From NCBI RefSeq assembly GCF_002246015.1, contig NZ_NOLJ01000001.1, positions 496,293 to 560,292 on the forward strand: 64,000 bases of DNA, written 5' to 3'. Under the pieces are notes generated by a model. The model worked only from the letters and a program-made list of their open reading frames with translations. It was not told the DNA's origin and ran no database searches. The position numbers and the translations under genes were made by a program. Origin of the DNA: Nostoc sp. 'Peltigera membranacea cyanobiont' 210A. GTDB lineage: Bacteria > Cyanobacteriota > Cyanobacteriia > Cyanobacteriales > Nostocaceae. Below, in pieces: positions 44,776 to 53,761 of this stretch; position 1 is the first letter of the stretch, and every line of letters begins with the position of its first letter.

Positions 44776-46389
44776 CTAAAAACTCACATTCCTCAAAATA
44801 CTTAAAGCCATTGCCTCCGCTACCTTGATACCATCGATACCCGCCGAGAGAATTCCCCCTGCGTATCCTGCGCCTTCACCAGCCGGATAAAGACCGACTG
44901 TATTTAAACTCTGATAATCCTCTTTGCGTTTAATCCGAATCGGTGATGAGGTACGGGTTTCCACTCCAGTCAACACGGCATCATCCATCGCAAATCCTTT
45001 AATTTGTTTGTCAAAAGCGGGAAGGGCTTCGCGGATGGCAGCGATCGCATAATCTGGTAAACTCTGACTCAAATCGCCCAAGTGTACTCCAGGTGTATAA
45101 GACGGTTTAACAGTGCCCAATGCTGTCGAGGGACGATGGTTAAGAAAGTCTCCCACCAACTGTCCTGGAGCTTCATAAGTTCCACCGCCTAATTCAAAAG
45201 CTCGTTCTTCCAAGCGCCGTTGGAAGTCAATTCCCGCTAAGGCGTTTCCTGGATAATCTTCTGGGGTGATGCCCACAACGATCGCACTGTTGGCATTGCG
45301 CTCATTGCGAGAGTATTGGCTCATCCCATTGGTGACAAGTCGCCCCGGCTCTGATGCGGCTGCAACCACTAAGCCCCCCGGACACATACAAAAACTATAG
45401 ACAGAACGACCATTTTGAGAGTGGTGAACCAGTTTATAATCGGCAGCACCTAAAAGCTTATGACCAGCTTGAGCGCCGAAACGACATTGATCGATGAGAG
45501 ACTGGGGATGTTCGACCCGAAAGCCGATGGAAAAAGGTTTAGGCTCTATGTAAACTCCACGATCGTATAGCATTTGGAAGGTATCGCGGGCGCTGTGCCC
45601 TACTGCCAGAACTACATAATCGCTGGCGATATATTCCCCACTGGCGAGGGTAACTCCCCGCACCTGTCCATTTTCGATGTTGATATCTTCCACCCGACTT
45701 TCAAAGCGAATTTCGCCACCGAGGGATTCGATTTTGGCACGCATACTTTGGACGATTCCCACCAGTTTGAAGGTGCCGATATGCGGTTTATTGATATAGA
45801 GAATTTCCGGTGAGGCTCCCGCATTCACAAGTTCGGTTAGTACCTTGCGCCCATAATGCTGAGTATCTTTAACCTGACTGTAGAGTTTGCCATCGGAGAA
45901 TGTACCCGCCCCACCTTCGCCAAACTGGGCATTAGATTCGGGGTTGAAATCTGATTTTTTCTTCCAAAAGCCAAAAGTATCAACGGTGCGATCGCGAACT
46001 TGTTTGCCACGTTCTAAAATGATGGGACAAAAGCCCATTTGCGCCAGCATCAAACCCGCAAATAATCCACAAGGCCCAGTACCAATGACGATAGGCCGAA
46101 TCGCCAAATTGGTTGGTGCTTGTGCCACTGGGCGATAACTCATGTCTGGAGTGACCATTACATGAGGATCTTTTTTCAGGCGCTTAAGTAGATAAGTTTC
46201 CTGAGTCGTTTCTACATCCAGAATATAAACAAGGGCGATCTCTCCTTTCTTACGGGCATCGTAGCTACGCTTGAAGATGGAATAGCTGATCAAATCTTCG
46301 TCCGTGATTTGCAGCTTTTTGAGGATGGCAGTCTTGATCTCATCTTCAGGATGATCGAGCGGGAGCTTTACTTCTGTTAGGCGTAACAT
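44776..46389 (-). CDS. FAD-dependent oxidoreductase (YtfM/Hi0933-like)
   Basis: 537 residues. An N-terminal ~90-residue domain (VKLPLDHPEDEIKTAILKKL) is followed by the FAD Rossmann motif GTGPCGLFAGLMLAQMG, ERG, GEGGAGTFSDGKL, AVGHSARDTFQML, and a C-terminal AGEGAGYAGGI FAD-binding motif. Cyanobacterial members are annotated only as FAD-dependent proteins. No redox partner gene adjacent. Confidence 0.88.
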   Translation of the reverse strand: MLRLTEVKLPLDHPEDEIKTAILKKLQITDEDLISYSIFKRSYDARKKGEIALVYILDVETTQETYLLKRLKKDPHVMVTPDMSYRPVAQAPTNLAIRPIVIGTGPCGLFAGLMLAQMGFCPIILERGKQVRDRTVDTFGFWKKKSDFNPESNAQFGEGGAGTFSDGKLYSQVKDTQHYGRKVLTELVNAGASPEILYINKPHIGTFKLVGIVQSMRAKIESLGGEIRFESRVEDINIENGQVRGVTLASGEYIASDYVVLAVGHSARDTFQMLYDRGVYIEPKPFSIGFRVEHPQSLIDQCRFGAQAGHKLLGAADYKLVHHSQNGRSVYSFCMCPGGLVVAAASEPGRLVTNGMSQYSRNERNANSAIVVGITPEDYPGNALAGIDFQRRLEERAFELGGGTYEAPGQLVGDFLNHRPSTALGTVKPSYTPGVHLGDLSQSLPDYAIAAIREALPAFDKQIKGFAMDDAVLTGVETRTSSPIRIKRKEDYQSLNTVGLYPAGEGAGYAGGILSAGIDGIKVAEAMALSILRNVSF

Positions 46390-46601
46390 AGCGAGGAGAA
46401 ATGCGTACTATCTATCAAAATATTAGCAAGAGGGGCAGGAGGCAGGGAGAATACTGCCTTCTGCCGAAACTTTACATGAACAATGACTTTTCTACGTCAT
46501 GGAAAAACCTACGAAAAACCTAACCCCCCTCCCGACGCAGTTGCAATGAGTAATAATATCTAGCAAAAATTACCTCAGCACAAGTATGCGGCTTGCAAAC
46601 A

Positions 46602-48083
46602 TCAATACCTGTTAACGTGTAATTCCAGTGTATTGAGCAACTTGGGCAAGTCCTTTTGAGAAACCTGACGTGTACCCGTCTCGACTGCATCAACCCAGGA
46701 AATGCTTTTCTCCATCGTTGTAGCGAAAAATGCTCTAGACCAGCCTTTTGCTTTTCTCGCTTCTCTGATAACATTACCTGATAGAGGCTGGATATTGTTT
46801 GCACTTAGCTGATTCGAGTCCACGGTCAAGCGTTCCTGCACTTCTGCTGGTAAATGAAAACGCCATCTAGAATTGAGTATTTGATTCCAGTAACCTATAG
46901 GTCTTTTAGCAGTTTTGCTGCTTGTTAACCAAGCTGGGCCTGTTTCCAGTTCTGCTTGCCATCCAGCTTCTTTGACAACTTTCAAGTCAGTTTCCAAATC
47001 ATCAGCTATTTGCCGTCTAAGCTGTCTGTCTTGCTCTGCCGTTGACACTTTGTCTTTGCCGTAAGCAATCTCCATCAGAGTCTTGCCCATTACACAATCC
47101 TGAAATTCCGGTTTGATTTGGAAGGTTAGCCAAACTAGCATTCTAGCCGCGCCAGCATTTTGTTTACCAATACTAAATAGTTTCTGTACGGTTTTCTTGG
47201 TAATAATTCCAGTTTGGTAATGGTATTTAGATTTGTTGAGGAAGTATTTTGTCCATACTCCAGCTTGACCTATCACCTTTAAACCCACTAGCTTGTTATT
47301 GCCAGCTTTATCTGTTTCAAAATCTCGTATTATGCTGATGTCCCAAATCTTTAAATCAGCAACAGTAAAAGCTCCAGCTTTCTCCTGTTTAGGCCATGCA
47401 ATACAAGCTAGTACTTGAGCAGGTTGCCGTAACAACTGGTACAAAATACTCAATTTTTCATGCTTGCATAAGTCCCTACGTTTCACAAGCCCTGTGTATT
47501 CAAGTAGTTGCTTGTCATCTATTACAAAATTACCTGACCAAGGTTTATCTAGGCTAGCTACTAAGGCGCAGTAAATCAGGTGGATAGCACACGCCCTCGG
47601 ATCAAATTCGTCTATAACAACTAAAGCTGCCTCTTCTGCCAGTGTTTCTGGTTGTGGAGTTTCGGGATTATCTGTTACATAGTAAAAGATTTTTCCTTTT
47701 TCAGCTTCTTTTTCGTAACTAAAAGTATTATTTACTTGATTCCATGACAGATTCATTTTTTGAGATAAGACTTCAGCAACTCCAGACAAAACTAGCGACA
47801 ATGCAGCAACATTAGTCTTACTATCAGGAAATAAAGAAGCTTTTTTAAATTGCCGACGTTTTGCTGAATCCTGGTAATTTAATTGTAACTTTTGCTCGGA
47901 TTTATTAACTCTGTCTTGAAAATGAATTTGTTTTTTTAATTGAGTATTTAAGTGTTCCAGAGATTCTTCATCAAGAGCAGCATTAGTTTCGTTTGGATTT
48001 GGATTACGGGAAATAGTAATTCCCATGAGTTGGTGAAATAAATGCAAAAGCTTACTATATATTTTTTTTGCTAACTCTTTCAT
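46602..48083 (-). CDS. Large protein with C-terminal XRE helix-turn-helix
   Basis: 493 residues, no signal peptide. The last ~65 residues are an XRE/Cro HTH (VIREARKAKGWSRAFFATTM ... WVDAVETGTRQVS). The preceding ~350 residues are alpha-rich with no family I recognise; they contain YTGLVKRRDLCKHEKLSIL, and the middle part resembles winged-helix replication or repressor proteins only loosely. It may bind DNA as a regulator; plasmid replication or phage repressor roles are possible but unsupported. Confidence 0.75.
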   Translation of the reverse strand: MKELAKKIYSKLLHLFHQLMGITISRNPNPNETNAALDEESLEHLNTQLKKQIHFQDRVNKSEQKLQLNYQDSAKRRQFKKASLFPDSKTNVAALSLVLSGVAEVLSQKMNLSWNQVNNTFSYEKEAEKGKIFYYVTDNPETPQPETLAEEAALVVIDEFDPRACAIHLIYCALVASLDKPWSGNFVIDDKQLLEYTGLVKRRDLCKHEKLSILYQLLRQPAQVLACIAWPKQEKAGAFTVADLKIWDISIIRDFETDKAGNNKLVGLKVIGQAGVWTKYFLNKSKYHYQTGIITKKTVQKLFSIGKQNAGAARMLVWLTFQIKPEFQDCVMGKTLMEIAYGKDKVSTAEQDRQLRRQIADDLETDLKVVKEAGWQAELETGPAWLTSSKTAKRPIGYWNQILNSRWRFHLPAEVQERLTVDSNQLSANNIQPLSGNVIREARKAKGWSRAFFATTMEKSISWVDAVETGTRQVSQKDLPKLLNTLELHVNRY

Positions 48084-48255
48084 TTTCCTACTACCAATCT
48101 GCTGCTAACTTATGTAATTTAGAATGATGAAATAAAGACTGAGTTTCTTCAGATTGACCTTGCTAGAATATAACTCTCAGCCGCTTTTCGTTGCTTTAAA
48201 CACCACCAATAATCCAAGATATTTTCTACTAAGTGATACTAATCTAATAAAAAGT

Positions 48256-48287
48256 GGTCAAGTAAAAAAATTGATTTTTACTTGACC
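48256..48287 (-). terminator. Hairpin GGTCAAGTAAAAA/TTTTTACTTGACC
   Basis: Perfect 13-bp stem with a short loop. It lies ~70 bp beyond the end of the minus-strand gene at 48359-49003 and could terminate it or the divergent read-through. A sister hairpin is at 50407-50437 beyond the next-but-one gene on the strand. Confidence 0.6.
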
Positions 48288-48358
48288 ATAATTATCAGTG
48301 ATGAGTTCAAGCTTTCACTGATTGTAATTACGAATTGCAGCTTTGCTGCTTGAGGTTA

Positions 48359-49003
48359 CTAGCGGTACTGTTGGTCAGCCGGATCACCGTAGGGGTCTTC
48401 GCTAGCTGGGCGGACATTACCATACTGCCTGTAATCCGCCGGATCGCCGTAGGGGTCTTCGCTAGCTGGGCGGGCGTTACCATACTGCCCGGAATTTCCT
48501 TGGTTGCCTCTTTGCATTAACTTTTTCATAGCTAGGGCGGCGATACCAGCCATCGCTCCCTTCGCTAATGGATTGCTCATAATGTTACCACCTTGACCAC
48601 CCATAAAGCTCCCAGCAGCACCACTCATAATTTGACTGAGTATATCTGGTTGTTGCTGGTGAACCCGGCCTGTCGCTTGAGCAAGATAATTTGGGTCTTG
48701 AAAGCGATCGTCTATACCATCTTGGTTTAGATCGGGAAAATTCAAGTTTGAAGAGCGCGTTTGCTGTTGAAGAGAGCGACCAAACTGCATCCGCTCTTGT
48801 GGTGACATCCGACTAAAAGCTTCTTGGGCAGATTCCTGATAAAGGTCTGGAGGTAACTGTCTAGATACTTGCTGATAACGGTTTAAAACTTCTTCATCTG
48901 AGTATCCCTCATGAGGTAAGCCTTGCTCGTAGCGGTTGACAAAATTGCGGTAGTCATTTTCTGGAACCTCACCGCCACCGAAGATTTTTTCTAATAGATT
49001 CAT
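48359..49003 (-). CDS. Gly/Gln-rich protein with C-terminal 20-residue repeats
   Basis: 214 residues. An N-terminal amphipathic helical part (YSDEEVLNRYQQVSRQLP, MSPQERMQFGRSLQQQ) is followed by an Ala/Gly-rich helix (SNPLAKGAMAGIAALAMKKL) and two 20-residue repeats ending the protein (ARPASEDPYGDPAD, encoded by a 60-bp duplication at 48379 and 48439). The helix plus SNP motif resembles the end of the protein at 53047-53568 (SNPMVGAALGAIASKWFG), suggesting distant paralogues. Role unknown; context is a possible stress cluster. Confidence 0.75.
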   Translation of the reverse strand: MNLLEKIFGGGEVPENDYRNFVNRYEQGLPHEGYSDEEVLNRYQQVSRQLPPDLYQESAQEAFSRMSPQERMQFGRSLQQQTRSSNLNFPDLNQDGIDDRFQDPNYLAQATGRVHQQQPDILSQIMSGAAGSFMGGQGGNIMSNPLAKGAMAGIAALAMKKLMQRGNQGNSGQYGNARPASEDPYGDPADYRQYGNVRPASEDPYGDPADQQYR

Positions 49004-49759
49004 TTGTGACTCCTAAACTGTGATTTCACTAAACTATCAACGGTAAAGTAATTACTTTCAATATATTAATAGTTATACTTTTTCAAAATCATCTATCAAA
49101 GGTTACTCTTACTTTGATAAAAGTATAACTATTAGTATCTAAGACTCCAGTTTGAATTTTGAAAGCCTCCTGAGACTCAAAACGCTGTTGTACAAAAATA
49201 ATTAGAAGTCAAAATATTTTCAACAATTAAATAGGATTTCTATATACTTGTATAAAATTTTAAAAAAGACTTCTCCGAGAAATTATAATAATGCTTGATA
49301 TGATCCTTTTGAGTATTATTAACTTTAAATACACAAAAAGTTTCTATAGGACTAGTATTTGATTTTTGAAATTCACGTAGTGGACTGTCTACGCAAAATA
49401 GTGCATTAGACGTAGACGTAGTGGTGTGACAAGACTAAAATGTTGCAATAAATTTTCTTGTGGGGCGGGCATCTTGCCCGCCAATTAGGACGGGCTAGAA
49501 GCCCATCCCACAAGAGTTTGCTAATGCACAAATTTAGCCTTGACACGCCAGTAGGTTGGGTGGAGGCTTTGCGTAACCCAACATCCTGATATATGTTGGG
49601 TTGCGCTCCGCTCCACCCAACCTACAATTTTTTTGCAATCATTTTAGCCATGACAGTCCATTACAAGACTACCGAGATTTTTTCAGAAATCAAATATGAT
49701 TCCTATATTAGAAAATAGAATGACGGTTAAACGCCATCTATTTATAATCTGTACAAAAA
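49004..49759. repeat. Intergenic region with two hairpin repeats
   Basis: AT-rich left part with no ORF. 49458-49514 is an inverted repeat starting CTTGTGGGGCGGGC and ending GCCCATCCCACAAG. 49551-49625 is an inverted repeat GTAGGTTGGGTGGAG...CTCCACCCAACCTAC of the family seen at 13455. Both are small dispersed elements without a transposase, MITE-like. Confidence 0.75.
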
Positions 49760-50242
49760 TTAATTTGTCGGAACAGTACCTGCACCCAAACCCCTTAAGT
49801 CTCGCCCTGTGGGACTGTTGTTATATCCTTGAAAGTCCCGGTATTGTTGTGCCTCCTCCTCTGGAACACGAATGCCCTCTTGTGGCGGTGTTACCCAGAC
49901 AGGGCGATTTTGAGCATCTCGATAGTAAACACGCCCATTCTTAGAAAGGTAGTATTTCCCCTGCGCTCCTGCTCCTTGGGCATTCTTTCGTTGATTGTAG
50001 AGGTAGAAAAGTCCAGCAGCTCCTGCCAAGATTGCCACTTTCTGCCCTGTACTTAATCCCCTCCTAGCTTGGGGTTGATTTACGGGGGCGCGATTATTTA
50101 AATTTCTCCCAACAGTATCGTCAATTGGAGGTTGCGTAGCATTTTGGGAACCTCCGCCGCAGCTATTAAGCAAAGGGACTGTTAGTAATGTTGAAAGAAA
50201 TATTGTTGTTGTCAGCGAAGCTAATCTATTTGTCTTGATCAT
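49760..50242 (-). CDS. Lipoprotein-like protein
   Basis: 160 residues. Signal peptide with a lipobox-like LLNSC ending at Cys28, a short hydrophobic segment (KVAILAGAAGLFYLYNQR), and a hydrophilic end (KYYLSKNGRVYYRDAQNRPV) repeated in many cyanobacterial small envelope proteins. Probably a lipoprotein or anchored envelope protein; function unknown. Confidence 0.72.
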   Translation of the reverse strand: MIKTNRLASLTTTIFLSTLLTVPLLNSCGGGSQNATQPPIDDTVGRNLNNRAPVNQPQARRGLSTGQKVAILAGAAGLFYLYNQRKNAQGAGAQGKYYLSKNGRVYYRDAQNRPVWVTPPQEGIRVPEEEAQQYRDFQGYNNSPTGRDLRGLGAGTVPTN

Positions 50243-50406
50243 ACATTTTCTTTTCCGGCTAATTTAGCTGATGTGGTATAAGATAGGACTTACGCAAAAA
50301 GTGCTAAAAAGCTTAATTTATCGAACCGCCATCTCTACGAGAGGCTTTCGCCAACGCGTAGCGTCTCGTTAGAGAAGAACACCAAGAATCTACAGTTTTA
50401 TAGAAT

Positions 50407-50437
50407 GGTCAAGCAAAACTCAGCTTTTTACTTGACC
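50407..50437 (-). terminator. Hairpin GGTCAAGCAAAA.../TTTTTACTTGACC
   Basis: Sister of the 48256 hairpin, located 39 bp beyond the end of the CAAD gene. Imperfect stem, T-rich arm. Confidence 0.55.
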
Positions 50438-50475
50438 AAAAGTTCAAATACACTGTATCCGCCACGATACTTTAG

Positions 50476-50931
50476 TTAGCTTAAAGTCTGTGATTCTTCT
50501 CTGCCTAGAGTTTGTTTTTTAAGCAAGCTAATTTCTCCTGCTAATTCTTGCCGAGTCGAATCTTTGAGCAAATAGCGGGAAGTAAACCAAATTGTGTAAC
50601 CAAGTCCAATTAATTGGAGAAATGGAGAAACTAGGGGAATATCATTTATGGCGTTGAGTACCGCGAGAAAAATCCTTAGTGCCGTAACTGTTATCACAAG
50701 CAACGCAAAGCTGATAATCAGCAACTTGTATTCTTGGTAGAATCTACCTATGTACTCAGGTATTTTTGCCAAAAATATAGAAATCTGTCTACCAATTTTT
50801 TGCCATTGTTCTTCATTTTCCGAGGCAGGTGGCAACATTGCCAGGTTTCCAGACTCTGAACCTTTAAGTGCTTCTATCTGGTTTGGGGAGGCAGTATCGA
50901 TATACTGATCTTGCTGTAATTCCGTATCCAT
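50476..50931 (-). CDS. CAAD/CURT1-type thylakoid membrane protein
   Basis: 151 residues. A polar N-terminus, an amphipathic helix, two hydrophobic helices (LLIISFALLVITVTALRIF and LVSPFLQLIGLGYTIWF), and a polar C-terminal helix. Layout matches the CAAD domain of CURT1 proteins that bend thylakoid margins. The N-terminal extension (DTASPNQIEALKGSESGN) is longer than the core. It is the first gene of the leftward arm of the divergent cluster. Confidence 0.8.
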   Translation of the reverse strand: MDTELQQDQYIDTASPNQIEALKGSESGNLAMLPPASENEEQWQKIGRQISIFLAKIPEYIGRFYQEYKLLIISFALLVITVTALRIFLAVLNAINDIPLVSPFLQLIGLGYTIWFTSRYLLKDSTRQELAGEISLLKKQTLGREESQTLS

Positions 50932-51292
50932 AAGTATCTCCTGATTTTCTGCAATGAGAGCAGTTTTAAAGTTTACACCTTGTTATTATCAATTTTTGCA
51001 ACGGTTGCTTTATAACTAGATTTCTTACTCCTTCGCAGCACAGCTAAATATTTATTTGCAAATTTATTAGGACTTTAATAATATTTAGGCATTTTTAAAT
51101 TTCCTTCTCATCAATCTTTTGGCATAGATTTTGTCTTCTAGAAGAGTGATAGAGCAAGTATTACAACTTAAGCAAATAAATCTTTAATAATGTGAGGATA
51201 TTTTATTTAAGTGTAAGGTGTGAATAAATATATCAAAGTAGCTAGATTTGATAGCGTGTATTGATTTAGCTAAATTTAGTTTTGAGATTTAC

Positions 51293-51350
51293 TGCTAGAA
51301 ACTAGTCACATAGATGCTAGAAACTAGTCACACTATTTACAAAAACTAGT
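51293..51350. promoter_or_regulatory. Three AAACTAGT sites at exact 22-bp spacing
   Basis: AAACTAGT occurs at 51299-51306, 51321-51328 and 51343-51350. The first two sit inside an 18-bp direct repeat TGCTAGAAACTAGTCACA (51293-51310 and 51315-51332). Equal spacing of about two helical turns puts the sites on the same DNA face. The array is inside the 618-bp region between divergent genes and 200 bp from the PRC-barrel gene. Binding factor unknown. Confidence 0.6.
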
Positions 51351-51549
51351 TTAAATAAATTTTATAAATAGTAATACATTAATACTAAAAGGCTGTTTGA
51401 TATCATACTTGTGGGTTATTAAAATATATTTAATTACTTCGATTGATTAAATATCAAGATAATTTAAGTCAATCCTCGGAGAGAAGATGTATATAAACTA
51501 AATTGTGTAATTTATAAAAAGACACAGGGAGATTTTAAGGAATAAAATA

Positions 51550-52413
51550 ATGCCACTTCAAAAAATAAGTGAATTTGATCAAGACTATCGTAATACTCTT
51601 GAAGGTAACGACATCAAAGGAATGGGTGTGTATGTTCAAGGAACTGATGAGAAGATTGGCACAGTAAATGATGCTGTAGTAGATGGCCAAGGAGCATTCC
51701 GCTATTTAATTGTTGACATAGGCTTTTGGGTTTTTGGCAAGAAAATCTTACTACCAGTTGGTAAATCGCGTATTGACTCTACAGCTAACCGTGTATATGT
51801 CGTTGGTATAACAAGAGAGCAAGCGGAAAATTTACCTGAATATCAAGAGCATACAACGCTTGACTACGACTATGAAGAACAGGTGCGTGGAGGATATCGC
51901 ACACCATCTGTAGAAAGTTCAGGTACGTTAGGATCGACAGCTGGCGGCACTACTCCTAGTCCTGACAGCTACACCTACGCAGATGATGCGGATCTGTATG
52001 ATGTCAGCGCTCACGAAGACCAAACCTTCAAACTCTACCAAGAAAGGCTAGTTGCTAATAAACAGCGCCGAAAAAGCGGAGAAGTATCGATTAGTAAGCA
52101 TGTTGAAACCGAAACTGCAAGAGTTGCTGTTCCGGTGGAAAAAGAGCGAGTCGTGATTGAGCGAGTGACTTCTCAAGACACAGGCAAAGTTGTGTCTGCT
52201 GAAGCGACGGACTTTTCCGAGGGCGAGGTAGCGCATATAGACCTCTATGAAGAAGTTCCAGATATCCGAAAGGAAGCTTTTTTGCGCGAAGAAGTCAAAG
52301 TGCAGAAAGTTGTAGACAAAGAAACCGTTGAAGTTCAAGAAACCATTCGACGCGAAGAATTAGATGTTGATACTGATGGAACTCGAATAGAGAATAAAAC
52401 TGACCGGGGTTAA
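51550..52413 (+). CDS. PRC-barrel and YsnF/AvaK (DUF2382) domain protein
   Basis: 287 residues. A PRC-barrel covers ~20-95 (MGVYVQGTDEKIGTVNDAVV ... VFGKKILLPVGKSRID). A Gly/Thr-rich linker leads into the DUF2382 domain from ~160 (KLYQERLVANKQRRKSGEV, ETARVAVPVEKERVVIER, EEVKVQKVVDKETVEVQETI). DUF2382 is named for YsnF of Bacillus and AvaK, an akinete-associated protein of Anabaena. A stress or resting-cell role is inferred. Translation follows TAAGGAATAAAATAATG. Confidence 0.88.
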   Translation: MPLQKISEFDQDYRNTLEGNDIKGMGVYVQGTDEKIGTVNDAVVDGQGAFRYLIVDIGFWVFGKKILLPVGKSRIDSTANRVYVVGITREQAENLPEYQEHTTLDYDYEEQVRGGYRTPSVESSGTLGSTAGGTTPSPDSYTYADDADLYDVSAHEDQTFKLYQERLVANKQRRKSGEVSISKHVETETARVAVPVEKERVVIERVTSQDTGKVVSAEATDFSEGEVAHIDLYEEVPDIRKEAFLREEVKVQKVVDKETVEVQETIRREELDVDTDGTRIENKTDRG

Positions 52414-52540
52414 CCTACTTAAACTACAAAGGTGATTGCATTTGAGTTAGTAGGAGTGGGTTTTCTACCTACTTCTACTAAAAATACTCTTAGTAGATCG
52501 ATATTGCAGAATAGTCATTAGTTTAGATGAGGTGGTTAAA

Positions 52541-52978
52541 TTGAAAATAATTCAACAGTTTCGTCGGGTTTTAACAGCTTTAGTCTTGGTATTAGTACTA
52601 ACAACGACTGCCGCCTGTAGTGGTACTGTTCAAGCTAAACAACCAACTCAATTACCGTCTGAAATCAGTCATAGTGCCGACTATGCCTTGTTGTCACGCG
52701 GTAACAGTGTACAGGGTCAAGATTTTGGGAACTGGGTTGTCAGCACAGCCAAAGGAATTGTCCAAGATGCTTATGTACGTGACAACAATAAGTTAGGTGT
52801 CGTGATTACGCCTAAAGTTCGTCCGACCGAAGTGCGACCATTAGCAAAATCCTTACTTCAAGGTTTTCACAAAAATTTCCCCAATCAAGACTTAAAAGTT
52901 TTGATGTATGCACCAGACAAAAAACTGATTTTGACGGCTCAGTATGATGTGCAATCTCAGCAAGTTGAGTATAAATAG
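52541..52978 (+). CDS. Small lipoprotein
   Basis: 145 residues if started at TTG 52541, which has the Shine-Dalgarno GAGGTGG at a proper 6-7 nt; the alternative GTG at 52532 overlaps that site. The signal peptide ends at a lipobox TTAACSG-like sequence (TTTAACS), then a mature domain with WVVSTAKGIVQDAYVRDNNK and LKVLMYAPDKKLILTAQYDV. No family recognised. It lies 127 bp after the PRC-barrel gene and 68 bp before the next, likely one unit. Confidence 0.75.
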   Translation: MKIIQQFRRVLTALVLVLVLTTTAACSGTVQAKQPTQLPSEISHSADYALLSRGNSVQGQDFGNWVVSTAKGIVQDAYVRDNNKLGVVITPKVRPTEVRPLAKSLLQGFHKNFPNQDLKVLMYAPDKKLILTAQYDVQSQQVEYK

Positions 52979-53046
52979 GGACTCGTTTTTTGGAGAAAAC
53001 CTGAGTTAATTCAGTTGATTGCAAGTATAAAAAGGAGACATTTAAA

Positions 53047-53568
53047 ATGAGCAGCAGTGACAAGTATAAACGCGAAATTCTCAACGAGTTGGCTCACGGT
53101 AATACAGAGTCTTTAGATGATGTTTCATCTGACCAAACTCAGGAATACCAAAATTTTGACGATTTTGCCCAGCGTTCATCTCACGATCAACGTCGGCAAT
53201 TGTTTAGTAAATATTTCAACCATAACAGCATTCCACCAAGCCAGCTGGAGCCAGAACTCCAAAAAGCGATCGCTCAGATTAAGCCTAACGAACGGGATGA
53301 TGTTGCACGGGCATTTTTCAAGCACTTAAAGCAAAGAGGTCTAGACGAGCGCCATCTGGAGCGAGATTTGGGACTTTCTACCCACAACCCTAACCACATA
53401 AGTGCAGATGACCTCAGCAAGGTGGCATCTTTCACATATCATAGCCATCCTGACATCTTCCACGAAGTGATGGCTGAACAACCAGCGATTCTGAAGTTTC
53501 TCAGTAATCCAATGGTAGGTGCAGCTTTAGGAGCGATCGCCTCTAAATGGTTTGGTCATCATAAGTAA
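53047..53568 (+). CDS. Helical conserved protein, paralogue-like to 48359-49003
   Basis: 173 residues, mainly helical and charged (KREILNELAHGNTESL, DDVARAFFKHLKQRGL), with a C-terminal Ala/Gly helix LSNPMVGAALGAIASKWFG. The end segment and the FAQRSSHDQRRQLF motif resemble MSPQERMQFG and SNPLAKGAMAGIAALAM of the gene at 48359. ATG follows AAAAGGAGACATTTAAA. No enzyme motif. Right-hand end of the divergent cluster. Confidence 0.78.
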   Translation: MSSSDKYKREILNELAHGNTESLDDVSSDQTQEYQNFDDFAQRSSHDQRRQLFSKYFNHNSIPPSQLEPELQKAIAQIKPNERDDVARAFFKHLKQRGLDERHLERDLGLSTHNPNHISADDLSKVASFTYHSHPDIFHEVMAEQPAILKFLSNPMVGAALGAIASKWFGHHK

Positions 53569-53761
53569 GCATTTCCAAATTTGGTACACATAATCCTTTG
53601 TCTGAATGCTGCAAATATAGTGGGGGATTCAAGGCGCAGCTACAGTGAAAAGTCAGACACGAGCAAGGGTCAAAGTCAAGAACACCAAAATCTCCAATTT
53701 AGTGGCTTGCAATTTAGATAAAATATGAGCCACTATTTTTTATTCCAACCTCCTGTCTCAT

